Shown here: positions 33,901 through 46,720 of the stretch, piece after piece
Layout: each line of letters begins with the position of its first letter
How positions within the stretch are numbered: position 1 is the first letter of the stretch
Assembly: GCA_944470555.2 (NCBI GenBank)
Contig: OX104127.1
Coordinates: 134,806,786 to 134,870,785, forward strand
Length of the DNA: 64,000 nt
DNA from: Heterobilharzia americana
Taxonomy: Eukaryota; Platyhelminthes; Trematoda; Strigeidida; Schistosomatidae
Direction of reading: 5' to 3'
The notes under the pieces: generated by a model
Databases searched by the model: none
Told to the model about the DNA's origin: nothing
What the model saw: the letters and a program-made list of their open reading frames with translations, nothing else
Translations under genes and position numbers: made by a program

Positions 33901-35630
33901 AGGAATTAAGTAAAATGGTAACGTATAAGCGCATTACATGGTCTTTTATTTACGCAGATAACATTCAATCAAAACCTTGATATGTTTATTTAACTGAGGG
34001 GATACAATCAGTTTGATTAATTTTTTTTATTTCGCTGTTCTACCCTTAATATAAATTGTTGCCTAAAATTATAGGAAAAAGTTACTGTAATTAACGCATT
34101 CTAGAAAAAGAAACTGAGCCGAGACTGGTTAATAGTTCCAGCAAAAACAGCTCGACAGTAAATCAGCTTTCAAAATGGTGTATACAGAAGATGAAATATA
34201 CATGTATATATGTGAACGTCATCTTTCAATTGGACCTTTTTGATCTAACATTGGAGCAATGAACACTGTACGGAAAGCCTTCCTGTCCCTTTTCCTATAT
34301 CATTTAGTCATTCACTCTCATGAATCATATTTATAAACAACAGGTAAAGTGTTTACTGACTTCAAGAGAAGTTACTGAACTAGGCAAGTGAAGTACTTAA
34401 CACAGCAAATTGGTGTGAGGAATGCTAAAACTTTGGATGGTGTAGAAGGGTACACAAATTGGCATATTTAACGTATATGTACATGCTAACAGAATAAATA
34501 GGAATGCGAGTTAATCAAAGAAAATATATGCAATGTCATTTCTTCTAATGGTGTTATTTATATTCCTGGCTCATATATTACGCAGACTGATATTTTCGTG
34601 AATTTTAGTGGCTTTTTGACAGTCTTATGAACTGTGTTTGCATGCGTATTGAAGGAGGCTCAGATACTATGCTAAAAATACCTACTTAATGAAGCCGACA
34701 GTCGCATATCTTTCTTTAAAAACCATACACACACACACACTTGGCTTCTTTGAAAAAACCACACCGAAAGTTTTGAATATTGATCCAGTTATGCGGCAAT
34801 GTCAACAAACATCATCGTAGGTCAATTTTAGGACAAAATATGTGCTATACATTTGAAAATGCGATATCTGTAACAGCTTCCTGTAATAACCTAAAATTTC
34901 TACGGGATTATATTCTGAAAGAGGTCAAAAGGGACACAAATTATTTTATAATATTATCTATCAAACCTACGTAACATACACGAAAAACAGGATAAAGCGT
35001 TTTTAAACTTCGTTGCCTAGTAACAAGGATTTGTGGAACTTTTGGGTGTGGTCAGTATGTATGGAAAGAGACGAGTATATTCATCAAAAATATCTATATT
35101 CTTTGGCGACTGAATTTATCATCTGGCCACCATAAGAAGAGACGAACATTGCTATTCAGTTACGTAAAAAAAAGCATTGTTCACTGCACAAAATGTTTAG
35201 ATAGCCCATGTACACAAATCAAGGATTTCTTTTTGGTTATTATAGTGGAACACAGTGACGTGTAAAAATGCATACTTTCAAAGTGAATGTAGATTTAAAT
35301 GTAGAAAATATCAATTAGAACCCAATATTTGTCAAATGAAGATTTTTTAAGAGTGAAACTAACACTTCACTGACTTTACAAACATATATCAATTCAGGTG
35401 GAAACTATCCTGTTTAAAAGAGAGTCTGCATTGTTTTTGTCAATTTTATTGAGCAAAATTAACATTTATAAAAGTATTCCGTGATAAAGTAAAGAACAGT
35501 GGAAGCCATACTTTAAACCTTTCATTTGAAATGTAATTTTATAAACTATTATGAGAAAAAAACATGAAAACCGATTCGAAACACTTTATTAGTTGTATGA
35601 AGAAGTTTAGAGTCAATTACACAAAGGACA
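30905..35630. other. no recognisable gene or repeat
   Basis: A large A+T-rich stretch with frames such as 32233-32463 (+) and 33750-33980 (+) that show no domain. A short AC run occurs at 34729-34741. No copy of the repeat families found elsewhere was noticed. Confidence 0.4.
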
Positions 35631-35644
35631 ATTTTGATAAAGTG

Positions 35645-35800
35645 GTGGAGTCATATTTTGTTAGTTGATTGGAGGCAATCGGTAAGAAGCCATATTCAAC
35701 CTGAGTATCATCCATGTCGGTATTCGTCAGCAAGACATATGTTATTTCCAAATGGAATGTTCGTTATGCAGCCGGTATGCTAATTTTATGGTTGTCTGTT
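35645..35800 (+). repeat. dispersed repeat E, copy 1
   Basis: TTAGTTGATTGGAGGCAATC, then GTCGGTATTCGTCAGCAAG, aligns with copies at 43.5 and 43.9 kb. The motif order is constant. The family is not known to me; it may be a SINE or the end of a larger element. Strand is arbitrary. Confidence 0.55.
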
Positions 35801-36057
35801 AAGTTCCTAAAACCGTTGATATGTCTAGGTTTCAAAGAAACCTCCAACTTAATTTCAGGCTTGTAAAATTTGTAGAAGGCAACCCAAAATTCAACTGACT
35901 TATCTCTAATGAACTGTTGCATCTACTTCTTGTACAGTCCTCAGAGTTCTTTTAATAACCGAACAAATTAGTATGCTCAATAGAAGTTGGTATCTAACAC
36001 TTCATTCAAAAATACGCGAAGAATTATGTAATACTTAACCTGTAACTCAGATTTGTC

Positions 36058-36378
36058 ATGGATACAGATTTTGTACCAAATAATCTAAAGAAAAACTTCA
36101 ACAGAGGAGAAAATAAGCTGGTTATCTATGGGGTTTTGTTTATTTTACTGGTGAATGATATACCTGTTCTTACAAGCGATAGCCTTCAAAATGTTAAAAG
36201 CGTGGCGAATAATTTTTTGGTGTTGCATTGTTACAACTGGAATCGTCATTTGTTAGACAGTCATTTTCTTTTAAACAATGGAGAATATGTAGCTCAGGAA
36301 AAAGAGGATGTTAATTCACCTTTTTCTAAGTTTCGAGATTTTATAGCGATAGTTTTCCCGACCTCCCCAATGTTATGA
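36058..36378 (+). pseudogene. LINE RT fragment (CR1/Jockey-like pattern)
   Basis: A 106-codon frame containing GVLFILLVNDIPVLTSDSL followed by VKSVANNFLVLHC. This fits the RT pattern in which G-P-L-L-F-x-x-Y-x-N-D-I-P precedes F-A-D-D. Here the catalytic box reads VANN, so both Asp are lost. The pattern with V-N-D-I-P is of CR1/Jockey-type elements and differs from the RTE relic at 24-26 kb. The rest of the element was not found; a frame of 106 codons without stops is due to chance or to recent decay. Confidence 0.5.
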
Positions 36379-36384
36379 TTATAT

Positions 36385-37435
36385 CAGAGTTCTACGAACA
36401 TCAAAGTATCAGCTTTCTTTGTCTTCTTTGACGGTGTTATCGACAACTACTTCAACATAAAGTAGGGCATCGGGATTTCCATACAGGGATTTCGTAAACT
36501 GACATCTGCCTTACTAGTAACTGTACATTTTTCTGCTAGTAGTCCCTGGGTTTGAGCTCTTACCTTATGGTTGCTTATTACCTTTTGTCATCAGTTGATA
36601 AATCTTTTCAGTTCCTAGACGCCTGATGATTGCTAATTGACATGAAAACTAGGGTTTTTGAAAACCTCTGACATCTTTCGTGTTCATTTTATTCAAGAAT
36701 CCTACATTTTCAAAATCAATTTTATTTTCCACAGTATTGCATTATGGATCCCCAGAGTCCGGACTGTTTGTTCAAATGAAGTGAGAAGAGCAGAATATTC
36801 TAACAAATACAGAATATATTATAAATAATCTAAAAATTTATCGATTAATCCATAGTAAATGAAACGCAGTCGACGGAATTCTGTCACAGCTGTCGTTACT
36901 TTTATTACTGATAGAATATTTGACATATATTATTGCATTAAGCTTTTCTGACATACAAGTTGATTCTTCAGTCCTACTGCAGAGCTAAGGAAAACGCTTC
37001 AGCCAAATATTCTCGATAAATATAAGTTCTTATTTTCGTTTAAGATCTGTTTCAAGATCTTTATGAAAGTCTCTGTTGTAGACGATGTTTATAACTTTAT
37101 TCCTTGACCGTGATACTCCAAGCAGTCTCCTGTAATGAAATGTGAAGAGAAGTAATTTACCAACTTGTACATCTGATTTATCCAAAGTTTAAAAAAAGAA
37201 GACTTTGAAACCAGCATAGGAGCTTATCAAAGTGATCGCTATTGCTTACATTTCGAATTTGTGTCATGTAAACAAAGGTTAAGGGGAACAAACAGTCTAA
37301 GAATTCAACCTGCCGGTTGACTGAGGTTTCAGATCAACTACCTTAACTTCAATCGTCTACTTGTAGTTGTCGATCAAACACCCATTCAAAGTCGAATAGT
37401 CTCAACAATAGTGTTTGTTATAACGTGGTATTCAT
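36385..37435. other. no recognisable gene or repeat
   Basis: No supported feature seen. Confidence 0.4.
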
Positions 37436-37437
37436 TA

Positions 37438-37690
37438 CGGAATGAAATCAGTTAGAGAACCATTCACAATCTGGGTGCATTAGATGGTTGTTTCGTCCTG
37501 TTATGGGAGTCTCCGGTTGTGAATACCTATGACTACGTAAGAGGTCAAACCCAAAACCTTCAGGTTCCACGGTAAGTAGTCTATCATTCATTGAACCACT
37601 AGGGTCGGGATTCGCTGGTTCACATTTTCCAATTTACTTTACCTCATAACACAGTGCAACCTTATCAAGTCAAATCAACCAGTAAATAAC
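37438..37690 (-). repeat. SINE-A copy without inverted partner
   Basis: The minus strand shows the tRNA-like head (diverged), the ribozyme remnant (CTCCCATAACAGGACGAAAC, stem II still pairing) and the tail. The core before stem II has changed too far to read as CUGANGA. No plus-strand partner follows to its right. Confidence 0.75.
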
Positions 37691-37694
37691 ACTG

Positions 37695-39855
37695 TTCAGC
37701 TTCACTCTTGTACAAAGTAACGCCCACTTCGTGTTTAAATCACTTTAGTTTAAGAGTCTTGTTTGAGTCTATGTAATCTTTTTAGTAACTCGAAATATAA
37801 TGAAATGAAAAATATATTTATTCCTATTTCTGAACCTCTGATAAAACAGGAGTGTAAGGAATGCAAATAAATAAAAAATATACGGTAGTACTTCTATTTA
37901 AATTACCATTTTTACTGAAGAATTAAGTGGTATCTCACTTTTTCTTAAGCCGTTACGTTGTCAGTTACTCATTTATGAATATGAAGTGTTAAATTATGTA
38001 CGGAGAGAAAGGTGATTTAGTGTATACCAATTTCTATCATTTTAAGCAGCTGCCTAAATTCTCTTTTCTGTCTGTCTATTTGTCTCTCTGTCGCTGAGTT
38101 TTTCTAGATACCTTGAGAAACTAAAATAACTGTTCAGTTAATTTTTATGCGTATATTATAATGAAGAATGAAAAAATAGAGAAAAGAATTATGATACTGA
38201 CTATAACGATGTTAATAGTCGTAATATCAGCAAAGTAAATAAACATATTCCTAATAATAGAGTAGGGGTAGAATGGGAATCCGTTTCTTCATCTCGTCTT
38301 TTATCACCACAAGAAAGAAAGAGTGACAATGAATTAGGCACTAGGGAAAGTATCTCATCTAACCTCTCTTTCTTTCCACCTCTTTTTCTCTATCTCTCTG
38401 TTATAATGAGAATGATCTACTCATAATTTGAATTGCTATTCTTAAGGCTCAAATAGGAAATTGCACATTTTAGTGAAACTGACTGATACTTTATTCTATA
38501 TTTTAATACTGAGTCGCTAAATACAGTCTGCTCTTGCAAAAAGTCAAGTGGCATAATTCTTTCCAATGATGCAATATGATAAAGAGATAATTCATCACTC
38601 TAAAGTACAATACTTCAGATGAAATTCGGTTGTGTATTTGAAGAAACGTATTGTTGAAGTATTTCAAAAAAAATTGTTGTGGCTAAGCTGGTCTTTTCAC
38701 AGAACCGTAATTTAAAGATGGAGTGTAACTTGTTAAATCATCCCCTGCTCACGAGTTTGGTGTTTCGGGTCACAGGTTATACACAGTCAAAATGTTCATG
38801 GTTTGCCACTGGTGTAAGATATAGTATGTCAGACTATTGGAATCAATGTTAAATAATGCATTACAAGTTGAATTTATGAAGAAACATCAATTAGTTCTTA
38901 AGGAGAATGATAGTCAGGTGAAATGTACACAATGAAAATTCACTCAGCAATCGCAAACACTTTCGTGCATTGGGCAATGAGTGACACCTGTTATGTTAAG
39001 GTTCATGATACTAACTAACTGCTCAGTTCTCAGTCGTTGGAGCAAGGTTCAAACCAGTGACAAACTGTCTGAACTGCAACGTCAAGCATCGAAGAAAGGA
39101 GTACGCGTGAAGAACATACTCATGCTTGTGTACGTTTCTGCATATCTTTAGCTGGCATCATTGAAGACAAGCCAAAATTTGAAGTACAGGAGATAGTGCG
39201 TTGTATTTTCACTTGATTTCCAGTTTAGTCGAATTTACGTCTTTAATGAAAGAATATTAGAATAGGCTTTTTAATTATTGCTTTTTAGCCTACTCCACTG
39301 TTGTTGATATAATTTGAAGTAGAATGAAATTTACGAAACAACAGTAAATAAGCTGATAGAAATCAGCTGTTAGTTTCAAATCAACCTGCATTTAGAATAT
39401 CATTCTACAACCGAGAGTAAGTTTTGGGGTGAATGCCAGAATGTGAAGGCTACTAACGATCAAATGCATTATTTTAGACATTCGAATCTGTAACGTTAGA
39501 GAGAACTTATGCAGTAACTAATATTCTTAGATCGGTGACGATAAAATTTCTGAGAACTAAGCTAAACTTCAGGTCTTTGTAGTACACTTTAATTATTTGA
39601 TATAATACACTACTGAAAAATATGAATTCGATGCAATTTCGGTTCCCATAAGCTTGATATCTGTTTCAGAAGGCTTGAACTTTTATCTAAGTCAACAAAT
39701 GGAAGGGGTAGCCAGTGACGAGTGACCTGAATATGATTACCTAGTTCATAAGAATATACAGTAATATTCGTATGTTAAATGATGTTTTGTGTGAAGTGGT
39801 TAGTTTGAAGTTATCACTGGATATTAAATTTGTTTAGTTGATTCATAACACACAG
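37695..39855. other. no recognisable gene or repeat
   Basis: Contains pyrimidine-rich stretches near 38050-38100 and 38350-38400 with CTCT-rich runs. No gene seen. Confidence 0.4.
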
Positions 39856-39859
39856 TGAT

Positions 39860-39980
39860 ACAGTATTATTGTGTGTTCGTACGAGTTTCTAAATAAACTG
39901 TAGAGGATAAATACTAATTCTTAGCACTTCTTTCATGTGCTTCAGTTCCTTGTTTAAGTCATCTCACTGACTAGTCAGTT
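39860..39980 (-). mobile_element. PLE fragment, antisense left arm
   Basis: The reverse complement aligns with 30230-30330 of the reference PLE: GATGACTTAAACAAGGAACT, GAAGCACATGAAAGAA, TATCCTCTACAGTTTAT and CTCGTACGAACAC. It lies immediately left of a plus-strand PLE copy, so the two are head to head. Confidence 0.75.
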
Positions 39981-39984
39981 TTCC

Positions 39985-40625
39985 AGAACATAGAAGAAGC
40001 TCTAATAGTTAATAATTATCCTCGTATGAACATACAAGAAACGAAGTAAAAATGGTAGCACGAGTACGGATAATGACGACAACAACAGTAGGAAAGAGTT
40101 TACAGCCTCCATTATGTTACCCTATAAGAAAGATACATCAGGAACTCTACGTAGAATCCTCGAAGAAGCTGGAATTAGAGTGGCACTAACGAAACGTAGG
40201 AACTTAGAATGAAAAATCCCAATTAGGTCAGTAATCTGGAGAAACACTCTGCTACTGTAATGCATACAACCATCTAATGTGGTAGGATAAAACCATTGTG
40301 CCTAAGTCAAATATAATTAAGTGGAGAGAGAGAGAGATTACTGAATTTTTGTTCATCGAATCAACCAACACCCAATACACATAAGAGAAGTGACGCAACA
40401 CCTATACCACAAATATGGAAAATTTCACTACCAATAGAAGTAAATAATATGAGGCGGGTGACTTAACTACAAGAATCAGATGTTGAAAGTAGTATGGTTG
40501 CAATGACATGAATATGAGCAGTAATTTATGCTCGAAACGTCACGACGTAAATAGTACTATATCACTGTGTGCTATATATCAAATAAACAAATCTAATATG
40601 GAATTTAATTCTACTACAGTGCCCG
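39985..40625 (+). mobile_element. PLE copy with internal deletion
   Basis: The plus strand restarts at the same part of the element as the antisense arm (TATCCTCGTATGAACATAC) and runs through the linker (ACGACAACAACAGTAGG), the CTCTACGTAGAATCCTCG block and GGAATTAGAGTGGCACTAAC. It then jumps, losing the IPC/YIG region, to AGAAACACTCTGCTACTGTAATGCATAC and on to the 3' end with TATGCTCGAAACGTC and the ATATCAAATAAACAAATC tail. The deletion removes the nuclease motif. Confidence 0.78.
40501..40575 (+). ncRNA. hammerhead-like motif at PLE 3' end, stem I decayed
   Basis: The 8-base segment ATGAATAT (40508-40515) lies before stem II GAGCA/TGCTC (40516-40520 and 40529-40533), GAAA (40534-40537) and CGTC (40538-40541). 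The order and spacing are those of a hammerhead, but the core is not CUGANGA and stem I pairs poorly here. See the better copy at 62395-62457. Confidence 0.4.
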
Positions 40626-40654
40626 TTTTACACTTATATCAAGATATCGTTAAC

Positions 40655-40985
40655 CATAAACTGACGTCAGTTAGAGAAACATTAAAAGGCTTGGAGCACT
40701 TGACAGCTCTTCCCACTAGTATACGACTTCTCACAAGTGTACACTCAAGACTCCAAGAAGGAATCATATAAATTCCTGTCAGCTCTCTCAGTAAGCATGT
40801 AACCACTGAGCCACTAAGTCGGAATCAAATAGTCCAAATTTTCCGGTTATTGTCAACTTGTGATATAGCACAATTATCATCCGGTGTCATCGGTAGGTTT
40901 CTGTTTCTCTTTCAATTTTATTGATCTACCAGGTCATGGCTTTTCAGTATGACTTCCGGAGAAGCAGCTTGAAGCAAATCACTGA
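40655..40985 (-). repeat. SINE-A near-full copy, left arm
   Basis: The minus strand reads from body (GGAAGTCATACTGAAAAGCC, GACCTGGTAG) through a tRNA-like head (CCTAGCTGG-type region decayed) to the ribozyme remnant and the tail GACGTCAGTTTATGG. The ribozyme GAAA has become GAGC, so it is inactive. Confidence 0.7.
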
Positions 40986-40989
40986 TAAA

Positions 40990-41250
40990 CACAGTGGGGT
41001 AAACCAAGCCGGCTGTGAGGCTAAATAATCACCTATGACAATGCTGTATCATGAATTGACTGAGGTAGGAATGTCTGGATCATTGTTAAGGTGCTGATCA
41101 CAACATCTGATAGCTTTGGGTTCCATGCTTAGTATGAATGTGGGTGTGCACCACCGAAGAGTGCCGTGCTAGAATAGAACAGTTGACTAGTTCTTAGAAG
41201 TTTTCGACAGTTCTTCAAATTATGTTGGTCCATGATGACAACAACCTTGG
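40990..41250 (+). repeat. SINE-A copy, right arm
   Basis: The plus strand reads GGGGTAAACCAAGCCGG, GAGGCTAAATAATCACC, a diverged tRNA-like head and the ribozyme remnant (CACCACCGAAGAGTGCC, TAGAATAGAACAGTTG), then the tail. It directly follows the minus-strand copy. Confidence 0.7.
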
Positions 41251-41254
41251 ATGT

Positions 41255-43010
41255 TTGAAAGTGAAAGTGAAAAAAGATATCTCAAATGGGCACATAATTT
41301 TATATCTCAGTTTGGAAATTAATGAAAGTCGATAACTCCCAAAGAAGCTTCTATTGTAGGGTCGGTTTTAGTCTATCAAGCATCTTTAAGTGAGTGACGT
41401 GGTTATTTTCAGTGGAAAAAGCAAAATCGAAAACCTAATGCTGTGCTGTGTTCAGTGAAATATTTCACCAGCCTCTTTTAACAGCTTGTTTGCTTTCCAT
41501 CTCAACTTCAGGACATATCCCCTGAAGAATACTGTAAAGACATGCGATATTCACTAGACGAGGAGACAAGTAGCGATGAGAGATAACGAGTCTGAAGATG
41601 AGAGTAGTGGTACTGGCAATGTAGCTATAAAGTCTTGAGCCATCTGTCTAAATAATACAGCTTTCACAAACTACTGGTTTCAAGTTTTCATTGTTTTTGT
41701 TATTAAGTCTTACCTTCGTTTTAATAAGTTGGACATATTTTTAATGCTTCATTTGTAAAACAGCTGCCAATACATCGATAGCTGTTTACTAATTAGGCTT
41801 GTATAGTGAGGCATTAAAGGTTTTATAAACTCTTTTCATGAAAATAAACATCCCATCTCACTAGTGTTTCACTACACTGCTCATTGCGAGTTTGTTGACC
41901 AACTCAATAACAAAGTGTTCAAACTTTTTCATATGACAGGCAAATCAGACACAAACAGAGAAAAAAATAACTCAATTATTTGATGGCAACTAAATGATTG
42001 ACAATTTTTTTAATTATATCTCACAATGAAGGAAAACTGGCAATGTCTCATGGTTTCTATTTCCTTTTGTCTGGTATCACCCAGATTTGGCCGTGACTAA
42101 TTTTCAATTCCTCTTTTAGTTCCTATTTCTATGTTTTGGCTGATAAGGGTGCAGTAGTATGAGTAATGAATTGGCGCACTCGTACACTAACATTTGCCAC
42201 AATCTCTATTCTCTTAATGCTTCCAAGTGTCAGATGAATCATCTGTGTAAATAGGATGATGGGTATTCTTCAGCATTACTTCAGTAAGAATGGTTGACTG
42301 GGATGGGGAGTTTTCATTCTTTTTAGCATTAAGAATTTTCCATAACTAGTCAGTGAGTGATTTTATTACCTTCCTGATTAATCATTAAAAATCCTTTATT
42401 TGTTTTTTTCCCCTCACATTTCTCCATTTTCATTTTTTTTTGAAGTATGAATTACTAAGTTTTTTCTGGCCCTTCCTTATTATTATCATGTAGTCGATCA
42501 GTTTTTCACCTTCTTCCTAACTGATTCAATGAATAGTATAAAATTTCTATAGTTCGTGAGTACGCTTTATCCTATTTTGTCTCAATGTACCACTTATAAG
42601 CATTGTAACTGTTTATGCTATGAATCAGCATGGTTTCGTTTGGTGTAGACCATACTATCTATTTTCCTGGGAAAGTCTATAGACTGAAAGTTTTAGGGGA
42701 AAAAAAGCATGATGTTCAACAATTCATACTTATTATCACATCATGAAAAAAATTGGCATTGCTTAGTTTTCACAGCTATAGATTTAAGCATTATGATAAT
42801 TCTGTATACAAACTACACTAAAGCGAAAGTAATCGTAGAGGCAATTCTATATAAAGTATGAGTTTCCCCCATCTTGAAGATAAAAGCATGCAGAATAATT
42901 GTGAAAATTAATAACTGTTCGCAACACTTCATCATCACATTCGGCTGTATTCCTATTCTACATAATTTTGCCAGTGAAGTTTCGAACCTGACACTATCAG
43001 TATACATTTC
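41255..43010. other. no recognisable gene or repeat
   Basis: No supported feature seen; one 64-codon minus-strand frame at 42813-43007 has no domain. Confidence 0.4.
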
Positions 43011-43017
43011 ACCAAAT

Positions 43018-43495
43018 AATTAATAATAACAATAATAATCATAAACGCTATTTTCCAAACATCGTATATGAAACAAGATTGAATTTTACGCAGGTAATAT
43101 TTCAACAAATACTCTCCCCGTACAACATTTTTGAAAACAATGATCTTTGCCCCTGAATAGTGCCAATAATAACGATATTGAGGGAGCTAATTAGAAATGA
43201 GTAACAAGTTAGTCCAGATTGTGGATGAATATAAAACCATGTTGGTGGTAGTTCAGTCAACAAGCATAAAAATTATCTTTTCAGGCTTCTGTATACCCGT
43301 TTCACTCTGGCGTAACATTTTTTCTTTGTTTCATTCTTAGTCTGAGAAATGAGAGTTTGAACACCCTTCCGAACAGTTCAGGAGTATATCTGAAAGACTA
43401 AAGCAGACAGAAAGGGAAGAATATAATGATATATCTTCGGTGGAAAAAATGTTTCCGTAGCCCATGATTTTACCAGGCCGCTATGCATTTATTGA
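43018..43495 (+). repeat. dispersed repeat D, copy 1
   Basis: Starts with an AAT/AAC triplet run (AATAATAACAATAATAATC) and then follows the same order as the copy at 56.4-56.96 kb: TTTTCCAAACATCG, GAATTTTACGCAGGTAATAT, GTTCAGTCAACAAGCATAAA, ATTCTTAGTCTGAGAAATGA and TCGGTGGAAAAAATG. Both copies are diverged and of similar length. The origin is unknown; the terminal triplet run and constant length suggest a transposable element end. Strand is arbitrary. Confidence 0.6.
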
Positions 43496-43519
43496 TCACC
43501 TAATAACATAAATCAGAGG

Positions 43520-43625
43520 ATGAAAACATGATTATATTTTAGTTGGTTGAAGGCAATCAACAAGACCAAGGTTACATTCTTGCTTCAACTCGTCAGTAAG
43601 GCGTATTCGCAATCTCAAAAGAACT
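43520..43625 (+). repeat. dispersed repeat E, copy 2
   Basis: TTTTAGTTGGTTGAAGGCAATC followed by ACATTCTTGCTTCAACTCGT and CAGTAAGGCGTATTCGC. Same order as the copies at 35.65 and 43.86 kb, and only 25 bases from repeat D. Confidence 0.55.
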
Positions 43626-43859
43626 GAAATATCCTCTTAGATCCGAACTTGCACTATTCAGTGTTTTGAATCAGTATCATTACCACTGGGTTGTTTAGGC
43701 GACTACTGACCTCTTTTAGAACCGCATACAACATACTGGCTGACCACTGGACTGCAATTAATTTCATGTTGTCAAGTTTTTAGTGTTGATCCAATTTCAT
43801 AGATCATTTTGCAATGTGGACATCCAGCTAGGAGGCTCATCATCACAATGAATTTTGAT

Positions 43860-43990
43860 GGGTGTTAGTTGGCTGAGTGCAATCGACTAAGGTTTCATGC
43901 TTGTTAGTATTCGTCGGTAGAGCGCATCGAATAACGTTTTCCTCTTTAAACCGGCACCATATTATGAACAGTAAATGCAATGAGGTTCAA
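43860..43990 (+). repeat. dispersed repeat E, copy 3
   Basis: GTTAGTTGGCTGAGTGCAATC then TTTCATGCTTGTTAGTATTC and GTCGGTAGAGCGCATCG. It lies about 240 bases from copy 2 in the same direction. Confidence 0.55.
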
Positions 43991-43994
43991 ATTT

Positions 43995-46335
43995 ATGGTT
44001 GAAATGCATCCTAAGTAGGTAACAGGCAATATCTTAATAAAGAAGACTTGCCACTGATACTGAAATCATTTATTTAGCCAGCCATGAATACATTTCAGTA
44101 CTGCAAAGGTGAACAAAACAGTCTTCTAGTGGAAATTTATTTAACTTAGTTGCAGGGACAGCAGTAAGAGAACCCCTGAGCTAAGAATACGCTGTAACCA
44201 ATCACCTAAGCCAAAAAGCACCGATTGCAGATGATTTGGAGGAAGTTTTACTTTTTATGAAAGCTATTTTCAATTAAAAATAATTGTTATTCACTGTTCT
44301 GCTAACCCATGAATTCCTCAGCCGTATTACGTAGTCAGTTCTAGTGTTTGCAAGTTTCTGAAGTTATATATTTTTCTGCAAAATAAACTTATCCACTTCT
44401 TAAGGGTGGTTAATAAAGGTTTCTTTTTGATTTCTTGTAACAGAAACACTCAATGAATAATTCTGAGAATACACTTATCGCTTTTGAGAAACTGTAATGC
44501 AGACAGCAGAACTCACCTAGTGTCACGCGAGTGAGATATAAATCATGTTTCAATTTACCGGTAATCAGCAAAACGATGTTCCCACTATTTTAGCAATCTA
44601 TTTTCATTTTTACAGATGACTTCCCTTCAGATAGTGAGAATGTAGAAGTAGTTATGTTACCACTACAAAAAAAGGTTAGCGTAACTATTCGACAACAGTA
44701 GTTTGTATATGGATATGAGGGATTAGGTCAGTGAATGCTTCTTCAAGTCAATTTTACAGACAACTGAAAAAGCGCCCTCTAACTTATAATTACTCTCACA
44801 ATTAAACTTGACAATTTTTTTGCTCACGTTCTTCGATCATCACGTTGTTTTACTAAGTCTGAGTTTCTAAGGGCAGATCATTCACAACTACTTGATATCA
44901 CATTTCGAGTGTCTTGAAACAAGTTTCTCGAGTAGAAAAGTCAATAATGTCGTTTCTAAGAGAATTGTGCTGTGTACACAGGTTTTCTATCATGTTCTAT
45001 TGACTTTTATGTTTTTCCCATGAATTATGGTTTACGTTAGATGTGATGGTATTTGGACATAAGGAGCTTAGATCAATAAATACTATCTTGGCCTACGTTT
45101 TTTGCATCAAATCAAAAGAATTCCTTATTTTTCTTGGCACTCTGAACTTCCTGTTAAATATTTTACCACCTATAAAGGGAATCAAGTTAGTTAGTTAGTT
45201 GTCCTTATCCAAGAATTTTTGATGATAAAGAATCAAACTAAATCAGTTCTGGGCTAAATCAAATGGTCACTTCACAGTTTCAATGTAGAGGTATGCTATT
45301 CTACATATTTAAAAGGTTGCCAATACAAAAAAGCCCATGCAAGTCTAATAATGAAAATGGTCACTCATTAATTAGTATGTTTCATTTGCTCTACTTTTTC
45401 CATTTCAGTGATCATGGTGTTGCGTAGCTTGAATAACAGTTTCATTTTATTACCTACTCAATGTTTACAACCAATCCCAAGCAGGTTGATGAAATTGTTT
45501 ATTGATCAGATGAGTGTAAAGAGTAGATTATGAAAAGTAATTGCAACGCTTGTACTCGTATCGAACAAAATTACAGAGTTATACCGAAATCAAAGTGTAA
45601 CCAAGGTTTGAAGGACCCAGTCAATTCTAATCGGTAGCTGAAACGTGACTACATGTTAGCGAATATTCCTTATTGAACAGACAATTATTATATTAATTTT
45701 GGAACAGAGTACCGCTATGGGCCACTTTAGTGTAGATCTCTCAGTTAACTTATTCCTGTGAACAAACATATACTGGTCAAACACGTTTTAGAACATTGTT
45801 CATTTCGGTTACCCAGTACACACAGGAAAAATATCATCAGACCTATTTGTAAACATCTTTTCACCTCTGAATACACCGCCTCTCAATTTTAGAAAGTCTT
45901 CCAAAGCGATGACCCACTAATAACTGCAGAAGACATTGAATGCATCATCCATGGGTAACCAAGGGATTGGCAATTCACAATCTGAAATCTGATCTTTGAA
46001 TTTGCAAACGCTATATGCACTCGTTAACCTTATCATAAAGTCAGTAGTGATTCTCTTCTGTCAGTAGAAACAATTTTTTTCTCGGCTTTTTAACAGTACA
46101 GTAATCAGGTGATATCTTTGGTCCAAATATTCGATGATTGTCTCAAGGATGACCTTAAATTCACCGAAAAACAGAAAAGCAAAAGAGTCTGCCTCGCTAT
46201 TTTGGCCTACCTTTCAATTTTTCAAAGTTATGAACCTCAAAAAATTTACGTAGTTTCCCTTAAGATGTACAATGGGATAACTTTATTCTCTGCACTTAAG
46301 TTATAATTATTCATTGATATTTGTAATTCTCCCTT
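43995..46335. other. no recognisable gene or repeat
   Basis: A short TTAG run occurs near 45188. The frame at 46109-46306 (+) has no domain. Confidence 0.4.
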
Positions 46336-46339
46336 ATTA

Positions 46340-46720
46340 TACCAGATCGGAGTGACTGAGTTCAGTTGGTATATTGTCTTCCATTTGAATGCCTCGTGGT
46401 GGTGCCTAGAAGCCAGTCAATATTCAAGTAGCGTCTAGGCATCCGCATAAGAGCCTATATACCAACAGGGGTCGACCAACCTTATCCAGCATGACAAGGG
46501 AGGATAGGAGGTATCAACATATAATTATGACTAAGACCCGTTGTACAAGAGGTGGCCATCTTTCGCAGTGGCCTGAGGGGCCGCGCTTTGGCTCTTGAAG
46601 CTAAGGGTATTGGATTCGAGTCCCAGTGGGAAAAATATCATACCCTAAGATGCAGGATCTTCAGTTGTTTTTGTTTCGTGGTGTGTACAACTAACAAGAA
46701 AAGAGATATGTACTTCCTCT
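46340..46720 (+). repeat. SINE-C copy with tRNA-like segment
   Basis: The repeat contains GTTGTACAAGAGGTGGCCAT, CAGTGGCCTGAGGGGCCGCG and GATTCGAGTCCCAGTGGG, a tRNA-like segment with a B-box-like core. The left part (GCCTCGTGGTGGTGCCTAGA, GGGGTCGACCAACC) is much richer in G+C than its surroundings. It is the better of two copies in the window (the other at 21.7 kb). It is unrelated to SINE-A or SINE-B. Confidence 0.6.

Noticed and set aside
45185..45200. TTAG tetranucleotide run as a telomere-like or regulatory repeat
   Set aside because: Only about four units; the flatworm telomere repeat is TTAGGG, which it is not.
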